Assembly: GCF_017353185.1 (NCBI RefSeq)
Contig: NZ_JAFMYV010000010.1
Span: 186,001 to 250,000, forward strand
DNA from: Fibrella rubiginis
GTDB lineage: Bacteria > Bacteroidota > Bacteroidia > Cytophagales > Spirosomataceae
Reading direction: 5' to 3'
Length of the DNA stretch: 64,000 bases
Position numbers and translations under genes: made by a program. Position 1 is the stretch's first letter; every line of letters begins with the position of its first letter. The notes beneath the pieces were generated by a model that was given only the letters and a program-made list of their open reading frames with translations, was not told the origin of the DNA and ran no database searches. Shown piece by piece: positions 17,526 through 26,021 of the stretch.

Positions 17526-17831
17526 ATGAACGAGAAATTTAGCAGCAGCAGTTTTAAGGACCCGATCCGGCAGGACGTGATCGAGTTCAATGACAAGGGC
17601 GTAACCTTCCGGGCCAAAAAGCTCATTGGCGGCGTTGATAACTTCGTTTTCTACTCCGACATATCGGGTGTGGAGATCGACAACGGGTTGTTTTTCGCCA
17701 CCATCCGCGTCATCCCCCGCGCCCGGCCTGAGATCGTGCTGAACAACTTCACCAAAGGCGACGCCCGCCGCGTGAAGGAGCTGATCCTGCAAAACGTCCC
17801 TGACCACCGTCCCGACACCTTTGGACGTTAG
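17526..17831 (+). CDS. Small PH-like domain protein
   Basis: A 101-residue protein with KGVTFRAKKLIGGVDNFVFYSDISGVEI, then a strand-rich middle and a final helix (GDARRVKELIL), resembles bacterial PH-like domains. No catalytic motif is seen and the role is unknown. The ATG at 17526 follows a hairpin by 14 bp. Confidence 0.65.
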   Translation: MNEKFSSSSFKDPIRQDVIEFNDKGVTFRAKKLIGGVDNFVFYSDISGVEIDNGLFFATIRVIPRARPEIVLNNFTKGDARRVKELILQNVPDHRPDTFGR

Positions 17832-18021
17832 TGTTTGGCGGAGTGGTACCGGGCGGCGTTTGGCCGTTGAGCTAAGGCGTGGCAGGCCGTAGCAAAAGTT
17901 TTCTGCTACACCACCATCGATCAGGCTATCCTTAGTCATTGGCAGTCACCAGGTTCTGCGCGCAAATAGCCCAATCGCTATTGGCAGCAGGGCTAAAAAG
18001 CCAAATTTTTCGTCCAAACAC

Positions 18022-18052
18022 TTGCGCAGGATGCCCGCAGGCCCTACTTTTG
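18022..18052 (+). promoter_or_regulatory. Promoter of tRNA-Asn
   Basis: TTG at 18022-18024 and TACTTTTG at 18045-18052 are 20 bp apart, a full Bacteroidota -33/-7 promoter. The tRNA begins 38 bp further on. Confidence 0.75.
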
Positions 18053-18089
18053 CACCACGATTTCAGAACAACGAAGTCGTCCGGCGCCT

Positions 18090-18163
18090 TCCCGAATAGC
18101 TCAGCCGGTTAGAGCATCTGACTGTTAATCAGAGGGTCGCTGGTTCGAGCCCAGCTTCGGGAG
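18090..18163 (+). tRNA. tRNA-Asn (GTT)
   Basis: The acceptor stem TCCCGAA pairs with TTCGGGA, the T-loop reads GGTTCGAGCC, and the anticodon GTT is at 18124-18126 in CTGTTAA. CCA is not encoded. Its 3' half is repeated at 44933-44978, so the gene is the integration site of the neighbouring island. The 3' half now in place is probably donated by the element. Confidence 0.95.
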
Positions 18164-18165
18164 CA
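18120..18165 (+). other. Left attachment site (attL) inside tRNA-Asn
   Basis: Forty-six bases from the anticodon stem to 2 nt past the tRNA are repeated without change at 44933-44978 in the same orientation. This is the pattern left by a tyrosine recombinase that integrates into the 3' end of a tRNA gene. Confidence 0.9.
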
Positions 18166-18174
18166 TTGATAATC

Positions 18175-18207
18175 AAGCAGTTACGTTTATTCGTGACTGC
18201 TTTTTTT
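18175..18207 (+). terminator. Terminator of tRNA-Asn
   Basis: The stem 18175-18185/18192-18202 (AAGCAGTTACG) encloses a 6-nt loop and runs into a T tract. A close copy with substitutions is found at about 48032-48063, behind the relic att site. Confidence 0.85.
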
Positions 18208-18213
18208 ATGACA

Positions 18214-18240
18214 GTTGCAATACAACTTGCAATACATCTT
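18214..18240 (+). promoter_or_regulatory. Candidate integrase arm-type sites, left end
   Basis: Two tandem copies of TTGCAATACA lie 50 bp inside the left att site. The same double repeat is at 44782-44810 next to the integrase, and one copy is at 48069-48084. Such short direct repeats at both ends of an element fit arm-binding sites of a tyrosine recombinase; binding is inferred. Confidence 0.55.
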
Positions 18241-18268
18241 AGCATGTGTGTAAGTGCCTATAAACAAC

Positions 18269-18292
18269 AAAGGGGCTATAAAAAGCCCCTTT
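18269..18292. terminator. Terminator after the DnaB-like gene
   Basis: The stem AAAGGGGCT/AGCCCCTTT with a 6-nt loop lies 33 bp beyond the stop codon of the leftward gene. A and T residues on both sides allow either direction. Confidence 0.75.
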
Positions 18293-18325
18293 TGTGGTAG
18301 AGTTAAGTTTTAGCAATCGTAAGTG

Positions 18326-19066
18326 TTAATAGAGGTCAGCAACACCTTCGGGGCCTGTCCGGTTTTTGACAACCTGCACATGGGTTGGTGCTGTCGGAGA
18401 TTGCTCCAGCTGTGCAAAAGAGCGGTAGCAAAGCATCACGACGTCGGCGTGCATATATAGAGGATCACAATTACCAAAGTCGTCAATAGAAGGCCAATTT
18501 GCCCGATCACTTCCTTCGACAGTTTCGCTTAGCTCAGCTACCACTACTACAGGTATTTTCAACTCGTAAACAAGCCTTTTGAGTTTTACAGCTATACTAT
18601 TGATCTCCTTACCTTGAGCCTGGGAAACTTCAAACTCATCTAAGCTTAGGCTATCAATAAATAATATGTCAAGCATGCCCTGGTACTTAAGTGCTTTGGC
18701 CTTCTGGATAAGTTGTTCAACAGAGAACTGCGACATATTGTGGATGGTCAAGCGTGAATCGGTTGTCGGCATTTGCACCTGCATAGCCTTGTAGGGGTTG
18801 CCGTTGATAGCACCTATCGTGCATATGCACACAGCATGACCATCGTCTAAGGCTTTTAGCGTTTCACTGACCACAAGCTTCGTCATACCCATCTGAGCAT
18901 GCCCTGCAACTACATAAAGCTTGCTCGAACCGTAACATCTAATTAGTTGACCTAACTGTGAGCAGGATGAATGAATTTGCTTTATAACGCCATTATGCAA
19001 ATCTTCTAAAGATTTAACAGTTTTACTTAACTGCTGGGCAAAGTTAGGTTCGGGATAGTCTATCAT
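18326..19066 (-). CDS. DnaB-helicase-like RecA-fold protein with altered Walker A
   Basis: A 246-residue protein follows the C-terminal domain of replicative DnaB helicases. It has LYVVAGHAQMGMTKL where DnaB has the Walker A motif, LDILFIDSLSL as Walker B, then LKRLVYELKIPVVVVAELS, a HADVVMLCYR block and VVKNRTGPEGV near the end. The Walker A lysine is replaced by methionine (MGMT instead of MGKT), so ATP hydrolysis may be lost. The N-terminal DnaB domain is missing. It probably serves element replication or maintenance, but this is inference. Confidence 0.7.
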   Translation of the reverse strand: MIDYPEPNFAQQLSKTVKSLEDLHNGVIKQIHSSCSQLGQLIRCYGSSKLYVVAGHAQMGMTKLVVSETLKALDDGHAVCICTIGAINGNPYKAMQVQMPTTDSRLTIHNMSQFSVEQLIQKAKALKYQGMLDILFIDSLSLDEFEVSQAQGKEINSIAVKLKRLVYELKIPVVVVAELSETVEGSDRANWPSIDDFGNCDPLYMHADVVMLCYRSFAQLEQSPTAPTHVQVVKNRTGPEGVADLY

Positions 19067-19115
19067 ATTAAATGTGAGTAAGGGTGTTGTTTATTGATGC
19101 ATTTGCACTGAGAAA

Positions 19116-19454
19116 TCAATTACCAAGAATTTTGCTACGTTGTGCTTCATACTCAGCAGACGAAAGCAATCCTTCATCAGCTAACTGCTTGAGCTTACGT
19201 AGCTCATCGCTCACTGATGGGCGTACGAAGCTACCTTGTTGCATGGTTTGAAGCTGTTTATGATGAAGGTCCAGCGTTCGCTGCTCAAACGCTTCCTGGC
19301 TTTGTGATTTAGACACTATTGTGAAAATCAGACCAAGCAGTGGACTCAAAAACAGTGAGAGAAAAAAAGCAGACCAAAAGCCAATTTTTCTACTTGAGCC
19401 AATAAGGCCAACAAAAAGGCTTAAAATGAACCAGGTGACTATAGTGCCAAGCAT
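19116..19454 (-). CDS. Two-segment membrane protein with SHOCT domain
   Basis: Two hydrophobic segments (MLGTIVTWFILSLFVGLIG and FWSAFFLSLFLSPLLGLIF) are followed by a polar linker and a C-terminal SHOCT motif (ELRKLKQLADEGLLSSAEYE). SHOCT is a short oligomerisation domain found in many small membrane proteins of unknown role. The gene is complete at 112 residues and starts 2 bp after the stop of the small upstream frame. Confidence 0.75.
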   Translation of the reverse strand: MLGTIVTWFILSLFVGLIGSSRKIGFWSAFFLSLFLSPLLGLIFTIVSKSQSQEAFEQRTLDLHHKQLQTMQQGSFVRPSVSDELRKLKQLADEGLLSSAEYEAQRSKILGN

Positions 19455-19456
19455 AA

Positions 19457-19615
19457 CTACATCAGATGTCTAGAAGGTTGGAAAGAATAGCCTAATCCTA
19501 GCTCATCGGAATTGCTTCCTTGTGTAGTACCTCGTGAGGTATATCTAAAGCCAAATTCGGTGGTTGAGCGATTGTACAGGGACGATGTACCTGAACCTGT
19601 AAAATATGTTTTCAT
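19457..19615 (-). CDS. Small hypothetical protein (52 aa)
   Basis: A frame starting at an ATG (MKTYFTGSGTSSLYN) is rich in S, T, G and aromatic residues and ends 2 bp before the SHOCT gene. That tight spacing suggests translational coupling and is the main support. No family is recognised. A longer frame from 19666 exists but its extra part looks random. Confidence 0.4.
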   Translation of the reverse strand: MKTYFTGSGTSSLYNRSTTEFGFRYTSRGTTQGSNSDELGLGYSFQPSRHLM

Positions 19616-19666
19616 GTGTTGAGTGACGCCCTCAACAGACACAAAAAAATAGCGCGGGGGTTGCAA

Positions 19667-19985
19667 TCATTCCGCCGTCGAGGTTCTGGTAAACCTTTGT
19701 ACAAGAATGAAGCAAACACCCCGCGCCATGACGCGGGGCATTTAACCTCACTCCCCTGCACTAAAATTTACCAGATTTCGACGGCAGGAAGTGTCGTTAA
19801 ACGCTACTATGTATGTCTTTTGAAGTCTTTTGCTATAGTTGAACTGATTGGTCTATTACAAACATAAGTAAAAATGAAACAGATGATAGACCGTAGAATC
19901 AGACTTTAATAAGTACAACTCATATCCATTACTCGATGCGAAATATGGTCCAACTAGCGTTGGTTCATCCTCTGTGGCGTGGTGA
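19667..19985. other. Gene-free stretch before array 1
   Basis: No credible gene is visible. It holds a hairpin CCCCGCG/CGCGGGG (19719-19738) and a looser inverted repeat GCGCGGGGGTTGC (about 19652) with CACCCCGCGC (about 19717). At 19962-19970 the string GGTTCATCC matches the start of the CRISPR repeat, perhaps a decayed repeat. Confidence 0.6.
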
Positions 19986-22900
19986 CGGGTCATTCCCACA
20001 CGCGTAGGGAATAGTTACAGATCATGAAGCCGCGGCCATCGCCTGAGTTCGGTTCATCCCCACACATGTAGGGAATAGATCCAGGACGCCGGATGCTTGG
20101 GCGGCTTGATCGGTTCATCCCCACACATGTAGGGAATAGGAGGTAGCGAAGCAACGAATTAGCATTAAGGCCGGTTCATCCCCACACATGTAGGGAATAG
20201 GAAGATAACCGGCGCGTTTGCGGCACTGGTATCCGGTTCATCCCCACACATGTAGGGAATAGCGTATAGCGCACAGCGTTATGCGGGCTTTTGTCGGTTC
20301 ATCCCCACACATGTAGGGAATAGCGAAAACCCAGGAGCCAAATCGGCCAGTAGACCGGTTCATCCCCACACATGTAGGGAATAGGTTAACACTCTACAAC
20401 TATGTCAAAACAACGCCGGTTCATCCCCACACATGTAGGGAATAGTTTCAATCGCGCCGATGGTGACGTAACCCTTGCGGTTCATCCCCACACATGTAGG
20501 AAATAGGTGTCGGTCGGCAGGGGGCTATCATACGTATCCGGTTCATCCCCACACATGTAGGGAATAGTTCTTCTCGATGTCCCGCTTGGTATCCTGAAAC
20601 GGTTCATCCCCACACATGTAGGGAATAGGCTGCCGGGCGGCGTGGTGACGGGCGTCGATTCGGTTCATCCCCACACATGTAGGGAATAGTGCCGTTCGCC
20701 CTCTTTGGCGTTCCGTATCATCGGTTCATCCCCACACATGTAGGGAATAGGCGGGCCTGTTCCTCCTTCATCTGCCGGTAGTGCGGTTCATCCCCACACA
20801 TGTAGGGAATAGTGCATAGGTAACGCGCGGGCGGGGCGGGGCAACGGTTCATCCCCACACATGTAGGGAATAGCTACAAAGGCCCCGGCATTAACGGTAT
20901 GTCGGGCGGTTCATCCCCACACATGTAGGGAATAGCAGATAGCCATTCGTCTTCCTCGATTTCCCTGCGGTTCATCCCCACACATGTAGGGAATAGTTCT
21001 GCTGGGCGAGAACATCACCCCGCAGTGCCGGTTCATCCCCACACATGTAGGGAATAGAAACAGTGTGACGGGCTGCCCCTGCTGATACACGGTTCATCCC
21101 CACACATGTAGGGAATAGTCGCCTCCTTGCTGCGTGAACTGTATCCAACCCGGTTCATCCCCACACATGTAGGGAATAGACACCCCAATAAGCAGCAATA
21201 TCACGAATGTCGGTTCATCCCCACACATGTAGGGAATAGCGGAATAATCAACGGGAGAGGATCAGTGTTCACGGTTCATCCCCACACATGTAGGGAATAG
21301 GGCGGTGGCGAATTGTCACTACCCCCGGTCAGCGGTTCATCCCCACACATGTAGGGAATAGGGTAGCTGGAAGCTGCACTGCAAAGACCGGGCCGGTTCA
21401 TCCCCACACATGTAGGGAATAGGTATGACAAAAAGGTAAAAGCAGAAGGGGCGGTCGGTTCATCCCCACACATGTAGGGAATAGGCATCCGACCGAAAAA
21501 ATATGCCCGACAGGTGCGGTTCATCCCCACACATGTAGGGAATAGCAGTACGCCAACATGGTTCGCGTCTACACCAACGGTTCATCCCCACACATGTAGG
21601 GAATAGTTAAGCAGCCTGTTTACCTTCTCCCTGCCCGACGGTTCATCCCCACACATGTAGGGAATAGTTTCTGGACTTTTAACAACAGTTTGGCCGCATC
21701 CGGTTCATCCCCACACATGTAGGGAATAGGGGTATGAATTTCTTAACAAATATCCACCCGCCGGTTCATCCCCACACATGTAGGGAATAGGTCACGGGGT
21801 CGGGCGGGCTTTGCGCGGGCTTCGGTTCATCCCCACACATGTAGGGAATAGCCAGAGATTGATTTCTCTGCCGGTTACTAACTCGGTTCATCCCCACACA
21901 TGTAGGGAATAGTCTATTGCCTGTCCCTGCATGTGTTGGGACTTCGGTTCATCCCCACACATGTAGGGAATAGTAAGTCATTTAGCATAACAAAATCTTC
22001 GTGTTCGGTTCATCCCCACACATGTAGGGAATAGAAATAGAGCAACACAAAAGCAAAGTTTTTGAGCGGTTCATCCCCACACATGTAGGGAATAGAATGG
22101 ATAATACAGGTTATTGATTCAGGTGGACGGTTCATCCCCACACATGTAGGGAATAGTAGAACCCAATAAGGCCGCGTAAACGGCCCATCGGTTCATCCCC
22201 ACACATGTAGGGAATAGAACATCCATTGTTGAATCTATTGCTGCCATTGCGGTTCATCCCCACACATGTAGGGAATAGGGGCTGGCTACGTGTTTGTAGT
22301 TTGTGCTGGCCTGGTTCATCCCCACACATGTAGGGAATAGTTGCCCCACGTTTGGCGGCGGCGTAATGTCTACGGTTCATCCCCACACATGTAGGGAATA
22401 GAATGCCGTGGATCACGCCCGGCTTTAGGGGGTCGGTTCATCCCCACACATGTAGGGAATAGCTGCTTGTCGGTCGGCATCAGCAGTTTGTGGCCGGTTC
22501 ATCCCCACACATGTAGGGAATAGGGTAGCCTGCTAATTGCCTGTCACGATTTGGGCGGTTCATCCCCACACATGTAGGGAATAGACCACGGCGGGCTTTA
22601 ACAAGACGTGGTTCTGCGGTTCATCCCCACACATGTAGGGAATAGAAGACCGATCAGCAGGTAGATAACTTCGATGCCGGTTCATCCCCACACATGTAGG
22701 GAATAGGCCCCCAACGGGTCCATTGGCACGAATGGAGACGGTTCATCCCCACACATGTAGGGAATAGCCCTACGATACCGTCGTTCCCAACGACGTCACC
22801 GGTTCATCCCCACACATGTAGGGAATAGCACTCCACCACCCAACCCCGACTAACCGGGGGCGGTTCATCCCCACACATGTAGGGAATAGTGAGATTACTA

Positions 22901-23559
22901 CCGTCTACATAGCTGGCGTAGCGGTTCATCCCCACACATGTAGGGAATAGTGATTCTGATTGATGAGCGCCGAGGCCAGGTTCGGTTCATCCCCACACAT
23001 GTAGGGAATAGTACGAGCCGTCGAAAAGTACCAACTCCGCAAACGGTTCATCCCCACACATGTAGGGAATAGGCCGATGGTACGCCCGTGGAGGCGCAGC
23101 ACCGCGGTTCATCCCCACACATGTAGGGAATAGACACCGATAACGGTCGGTTTTCGTGGAGCAATCGGTTCATCCCCACACATGTAGGGAATAGGTCTAC
23201 GGTTTCTTCCGTCCGAACCCCTAGTTCGGTTCATCCCCACACATGTAGGGAATAGATCATGGAGGGGGCCGTGGGTACGCTGAACGCGGTTCATCCCCAC
23301 ACATGTAGGGAATAGGACCGGGTGGAGGTACGCAAGGGACTGCTGTACGGTTCATCCCCACACATGTAGGGAATAGTCCGGCTTCGTAGTTGTCTTTCGC
23401 CCGCTGAACGGTTCATCCCCACACATGTAGGGAATAGCACGACCGGGCCACAACAACACGCAGCATGAACGGTTCATCCCCACACATGTAGGGAATAGTT
23501 AGAGGCAAGGCCCGTCAAGCTTTTGGCCTGCGGTTCATCCCCACACATGTAGGGAATAG
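19986..23559 (-). CRISPR. CRISPR array 1 (type I-E), about 59 repeats
   Basis: A 29-bp repeat recurs about every 61 bp with spacers of about 32 bp (a few 33; the first, 20015-20049, is 35). On the plus strand it begins CGGTTCATCCCC and ends GTAGGGAATAG. Read on the minus strand it has the usual I-E form, starting CTATTCCC and ending GATGAACCG. I counted about 58 good repeats from 20050 plus one degenerate copy at 19986-20014. Decay at the low end and the leader box at 23560-23593 show that new spacers enter next to cas2. Rare variants occur (GTAGGAAATAG at about 20500). Confidence 0.97.
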
Positions 23560-23593
23560 ACTGGAAATTTACATGGAAACGAGGATTTTTTGA
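23560..23593 (-). promoter_or_regulatory. Leader box of array 1
   Basis: Read on the minus strand, the 34 bp touching the array end in GTAAATTTCCAGT, preceded by an A-run and CGTTTC. The same string touches the first repeat of array 2 (34508-34541). Only 39 bp separate the array from the cas2 stop codon, so any longer leader would lie inside cas2, and the array may be transcribed by readthrough from cas1-cas2. Confidence 0.8.
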
Positions 23594-23598
23594 TAAAA

Positions 23599-23889
23599 TC
23601 ATCCTGTATGTGTTGACGCAGGATGGCGGGTTAACCACAGTCCTTCAACATTGATTGGCACATACTGCTTGGGTTGCCACGAACGCATATCAAAGCCTTG
23701 CTCGTTGTTGGTCCGCCAAAGTAGTAGTACTGTCCCATCGTCGGCGCGGTTGGTGGCTCGTTCCCAAAGTGCCTCGCGTACAACTTCACTAACACGTCCT
23801 ACAAAAACGCCTGCCTGTAATTCCACAAGCCAGCGGCTGAGATCGCCCCGTAAGGAAGGTGACACACACTCAACAATTAAAATTGTCAT
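23599..23889 (-). CDS. cas2: CRISPR-associated endonuclease Cas2, type I-E
   Basis: Cas2e forms the adaptation complex with Cas1. The sequence (MTILIVECVSPSLRGDLSRW, LQAGVFVGRVSEVVREALWE) matches the ferredoxin-like Cas2e fold, and its length (96) is normal. Its ATG overlaps the cas1 stop codon by 4 bp (TCAT at 23886-23889). It is the last gene before array 1. Confidence 0.96.
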   Translation of the reverse strand: MTILIVECVSPSLRGDLSRWLVELQAGVFVGRVSEVVREALWERATNRADDGTVLLLWRTNNEQGFDMRSWQPKQYVPINVEGLWLTRHPASTHTG

Positions 23890-24806
23890 GATTTTTGTGT
23901 TTTAGGGTTGCTCCACCATGGCGTTGGTAAGGCCGGGTCTTCGTCAGGATCGAAGCCGTCGGGAGTTTCGGGCTCTACATCCAGCCGCAGTAGACGATCC
24001 ACATCAGGCACGATACGCTGCAATAAGCGCAGGTTTGTAAACGCGTCGCGGCACCGCTTACGCACTTGCGTTTCGAGGTTGGGTAGCCCCTCCGCCACTG
24101 CCGCAAAAGCCACCGGTACCGTAAGCTGTACCTTATAGAGGTCGGCCACATCATAGACAAATGATAGCTGTTTGCCTTGATGGATGAACCCCAAGGCTGG
24201 GCAGTAGCCCGACGACAGTAATGCCACGTGAACCAGACCGTGCAAACAGGCATTGGCCGACGATAAAGCGCGATTTAAGGGGTCAGAGTCGGCCCATGAG
24301 TTGCGGTTGTAATTGCGTCCGTTCCAGCCAACGCCGTACTTCTGTGCAGCTTCAGCGTAGGCAGCTCGCACCCGAATGCCTTCACGGCCACGAATCTGCT
24401 CCAATTTCAAACCAGCAGGCAAGGGGTCAGGAAAACGCGCCCTGTACATGCGTTCAATCACCTGCAACCGCTGTTCAGGAGAGGCTGATAGTTCGGCTTG
24501 TTTCATAAGTCGATAAGCCTTGTGTGTTTCGCCTACTCCTTGTGCATAACACCGTACACCACCCTCGCCGCACCAAACTACTGAGCAGCCTGCTTCGGCC
24601 AGCGTTCGGATGGCGGCATGTGTTACCGACGTACCCGGCCCCAACAACAGCGCACTTAAACTGGCAACGGGTAGCGGGATGCTACCCTGCTTGTTGACGA
24701 ACTCGACACCGAGCTTTGATTGCTCGATGTGTCCATACTCGAAGTACAAAAAAGACAGCGAATCCCGAATCTTCGGTAAGTCGCGCATTGCGTGTTTGTG
24801 TTTCAT
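23886..24806 (-). CDS. cas1: CRISPR-associated integrase Cas1, type I-E
   Basis: Cas1e inserts new spacers. The metal-binding residues are visible as E142 (GREGIRVR), H209 (GFIHQGK) and D222 (DVADLYK). The ATG at 24806 gives 306 residues, the usual Cas1e length; an open upstream part to 24848 is probably not translated. It is divergent from the WYL regulator, and the shared 123-bp gap contains the operator at 24855-24871. Confidence 0.97.
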   Translation of the reverse strand: MKHKHAMRDLPKIRDSLSFLYFEYGHIEQSKLGVEFVNKQGSIPLPVASLSALLLGPGTSVTHAAIRTLAEAGCSVVWCGEGGVRCYAQGVGETHKAYRLMKQAELSASPEQRLQVIERMYRARFPDPLPAGLKLEQIRGREGIRVRAAYAEAAQKYGVGWNGRNYNRNSWADSDPLNRALSSANACLHGLVHVALLSSGYCPALGFIHQGKQLSFVYDVADLYKVQLTVPVAFAAVAEGLPNLETQVRKRCRDAFTNLRLLQRIVPDVDRLLRLDVEPETPDGFDPDEDPALPTPWWSNPKTQKS

Positions 24807-24854
24807 TACTTTTAACCGATTTTGGGAAAAGGTAGGAATGGCTGTCATCCAGAC

Positions 24855-24871
24855 CGGACAAATAATGTCCG
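24855..24871. promoter_or_regulatory. Candidate operator between cas1 and the WYL regulator
   Basis: CGGACA-N5-TGTCCG is a perfect 6+6 dyad. The only other copy I saw is 16 bp after the start of the cas3 upstream gap (25940-25956). Its place in the divergent intergenic region suggests control of both cas1-cas2 and the regulator. Confidence 0.65.
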
Positions 24872-24929
24872 CTTTAGCCCTGCCTCGCTCCTTATTTCAC
24901 AGCTCAAAACAGCCAATTCCAACCCGTTC

Positions 24930-25916
24930 ATGCCCAAAATGACTTCTATTGAATACCTGCGTCGACTGCTCGACAGTGGTGCTGAACTCACCTCACAACA
25001 CTTACAGGATCAACTAAACCTCAGTGAACGGCATGTACGTCGGCTCATTGGGCAACTACGCGATGAAGGCCTGCCAATTCTGGAACGGCCTGAGGGCAAT
25101 CGTAAAGTATATGCGTTGCCCACTGAACGGCAGCAGTCGGCCGTTTCTGATCTCCGTTTCGATAGCGCTGAACTTCGGGCTTTGGCCATAGCCGCCAAAG
25201 CAAGCCGGTCGGTGCTGACGGGGACACCTCATGCAGTTGCCTTGAACCGGGCTTTTGAGAAGCTTCTCGACAAAGCGCGGCCAGTTTCTTACGTCTTTGA
25301 TCTCGACGATTCGATGCAGGAATGGCAGTTTGATGATAACGCCACTGACCAGATCGCACTCGATCTGTTTAGCAGTATTGAGACGGCAATGGACAACCGG
25401 CAGTGCATCCGCATCAATTATTTTACTGCTCAAGACCAGCGTAATTCAACAGCCCGCAAGATTGATCCATATGGCTTTCATAAGCGTGGGCGAGCCTGGC
25501 TGCTGGTTGCCTGGTGCCACGAACGCAACGCCCTCCGTAACTTTTCGCTGACCCGCATCAGTAGGGTAGATGCCTGCTCTGAAGAATACTTCGACATTCC
25601 CGATGACTTCATCCCGGAAGACTATTTCCGGGCATCTTTAGGGGCTATCAACTCTGGGGCTTGTGAGGAACTACGCCTGTTGATTGAACCCGACAAAGCC
25701 ATTTATTTCCGCGAACGGCTCTATCACCCAACACAGCAGATTGAAGAAGACCGCCCCGATGGACGTCTCGTGGTGTCGTACGAACTGGAAGGCTTTGAAG
25801 AGATGCGCTCATTTTGCCAGGGTTGGGGCGTAGGCATCACCGTACTCGAACCTGAAACGCTCCGCCAACGACTGCGAGAGGAAGCCGAAGCGCTAGTCAA
25901 ACGCTATCAGGCGTAG
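24930..25916 (+). CDS. WYL-domain transcriptional regulator of the CRISPR-Cas locus
   Basis: An N-terminal winged HTH (LTSQHLQDQLNLSERHVRRL, then EGLPI) is followed by a WYL domain (DPYGFHKRGRAWLLVAWCHE, NFSLTRISRVDA) and a WCX-like C-terminal part. WYL proteins sense nucleic-acid or nucleotide ligands and often control CRISPR-Cas and other defence loci. The start at 24930 (MPKMTSIEYLRRLL) or 9 bp later fits the family; the open upstream stretch contains the operator and is not coding. It lies between cas1 and cas3, and both flanking gaps carry the same dyad, so autoregulation and cas3 control are likely. Confidence 0.88.
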   Translation: MPKMTSIEYLRRLLDSGAELTSQHLQDQLNLSERHVRRLIGQLRDEGLPILERPEGNRKVYALPTERQQSAVSDLRFDSAELRALAIAAKASRSVLTGTPHAVALNRAFEKLLDKARPVSYVFDLDDSMQEWQFDDNATDQIALDLFSSIETAMDNRQCIRINYFTAQDQRNSTARKIDPYGFHKRGRAWLLVAWCHERNALRNFSLTRISRVDACSEEYFDIPDDFIPEDYFRASLGAINSGACEELRLLIEPDKAIYFRERLYHPTQQIEEDRPDGRLVVSYELEGFEEMRSFCQGWGVGITVLEPETLRQRLREEAEALVKRYQA

Positions 25917-25939
25917 AGGTTCTGTGTAGAGGTCATATA

Positions 25940-25956
25940 CGGACACGAAATGTCCG
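25940..25956. promoter_or_regulatory. Candidate operator upstream of cas3
   Basis: CGGACA-N5-TGTCCG again, with the same 5-bp spacing as at 24855-24871. A near-consensus -7 box, TACCTTTC, follows at 25977-25984, so the dyad would cover the -33 region of a cas3 promoter. Confidence 0.65.
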
Positions 25957-26021
25957 GTCTCGCTTACCCATTGCCTTACCTTTCGGCCCTTACTCAGATA
26001 GAGTAGCAAACACATCAATAC

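Noticed and set aside
17439..17939. Minus-strand open frame of 166 codons over the PH-like gene
   Set aside because: It covers a hairpin arm and has no domain or good start; the plus-strand gene has a better composition.
21276..23300. Open frames inside array 1 coding for repeated FPTCVGMNR peptides
   Set aside because: They are translations of the 29-bp repeat; their repeat period equals that of the array and spacers are unrelated.
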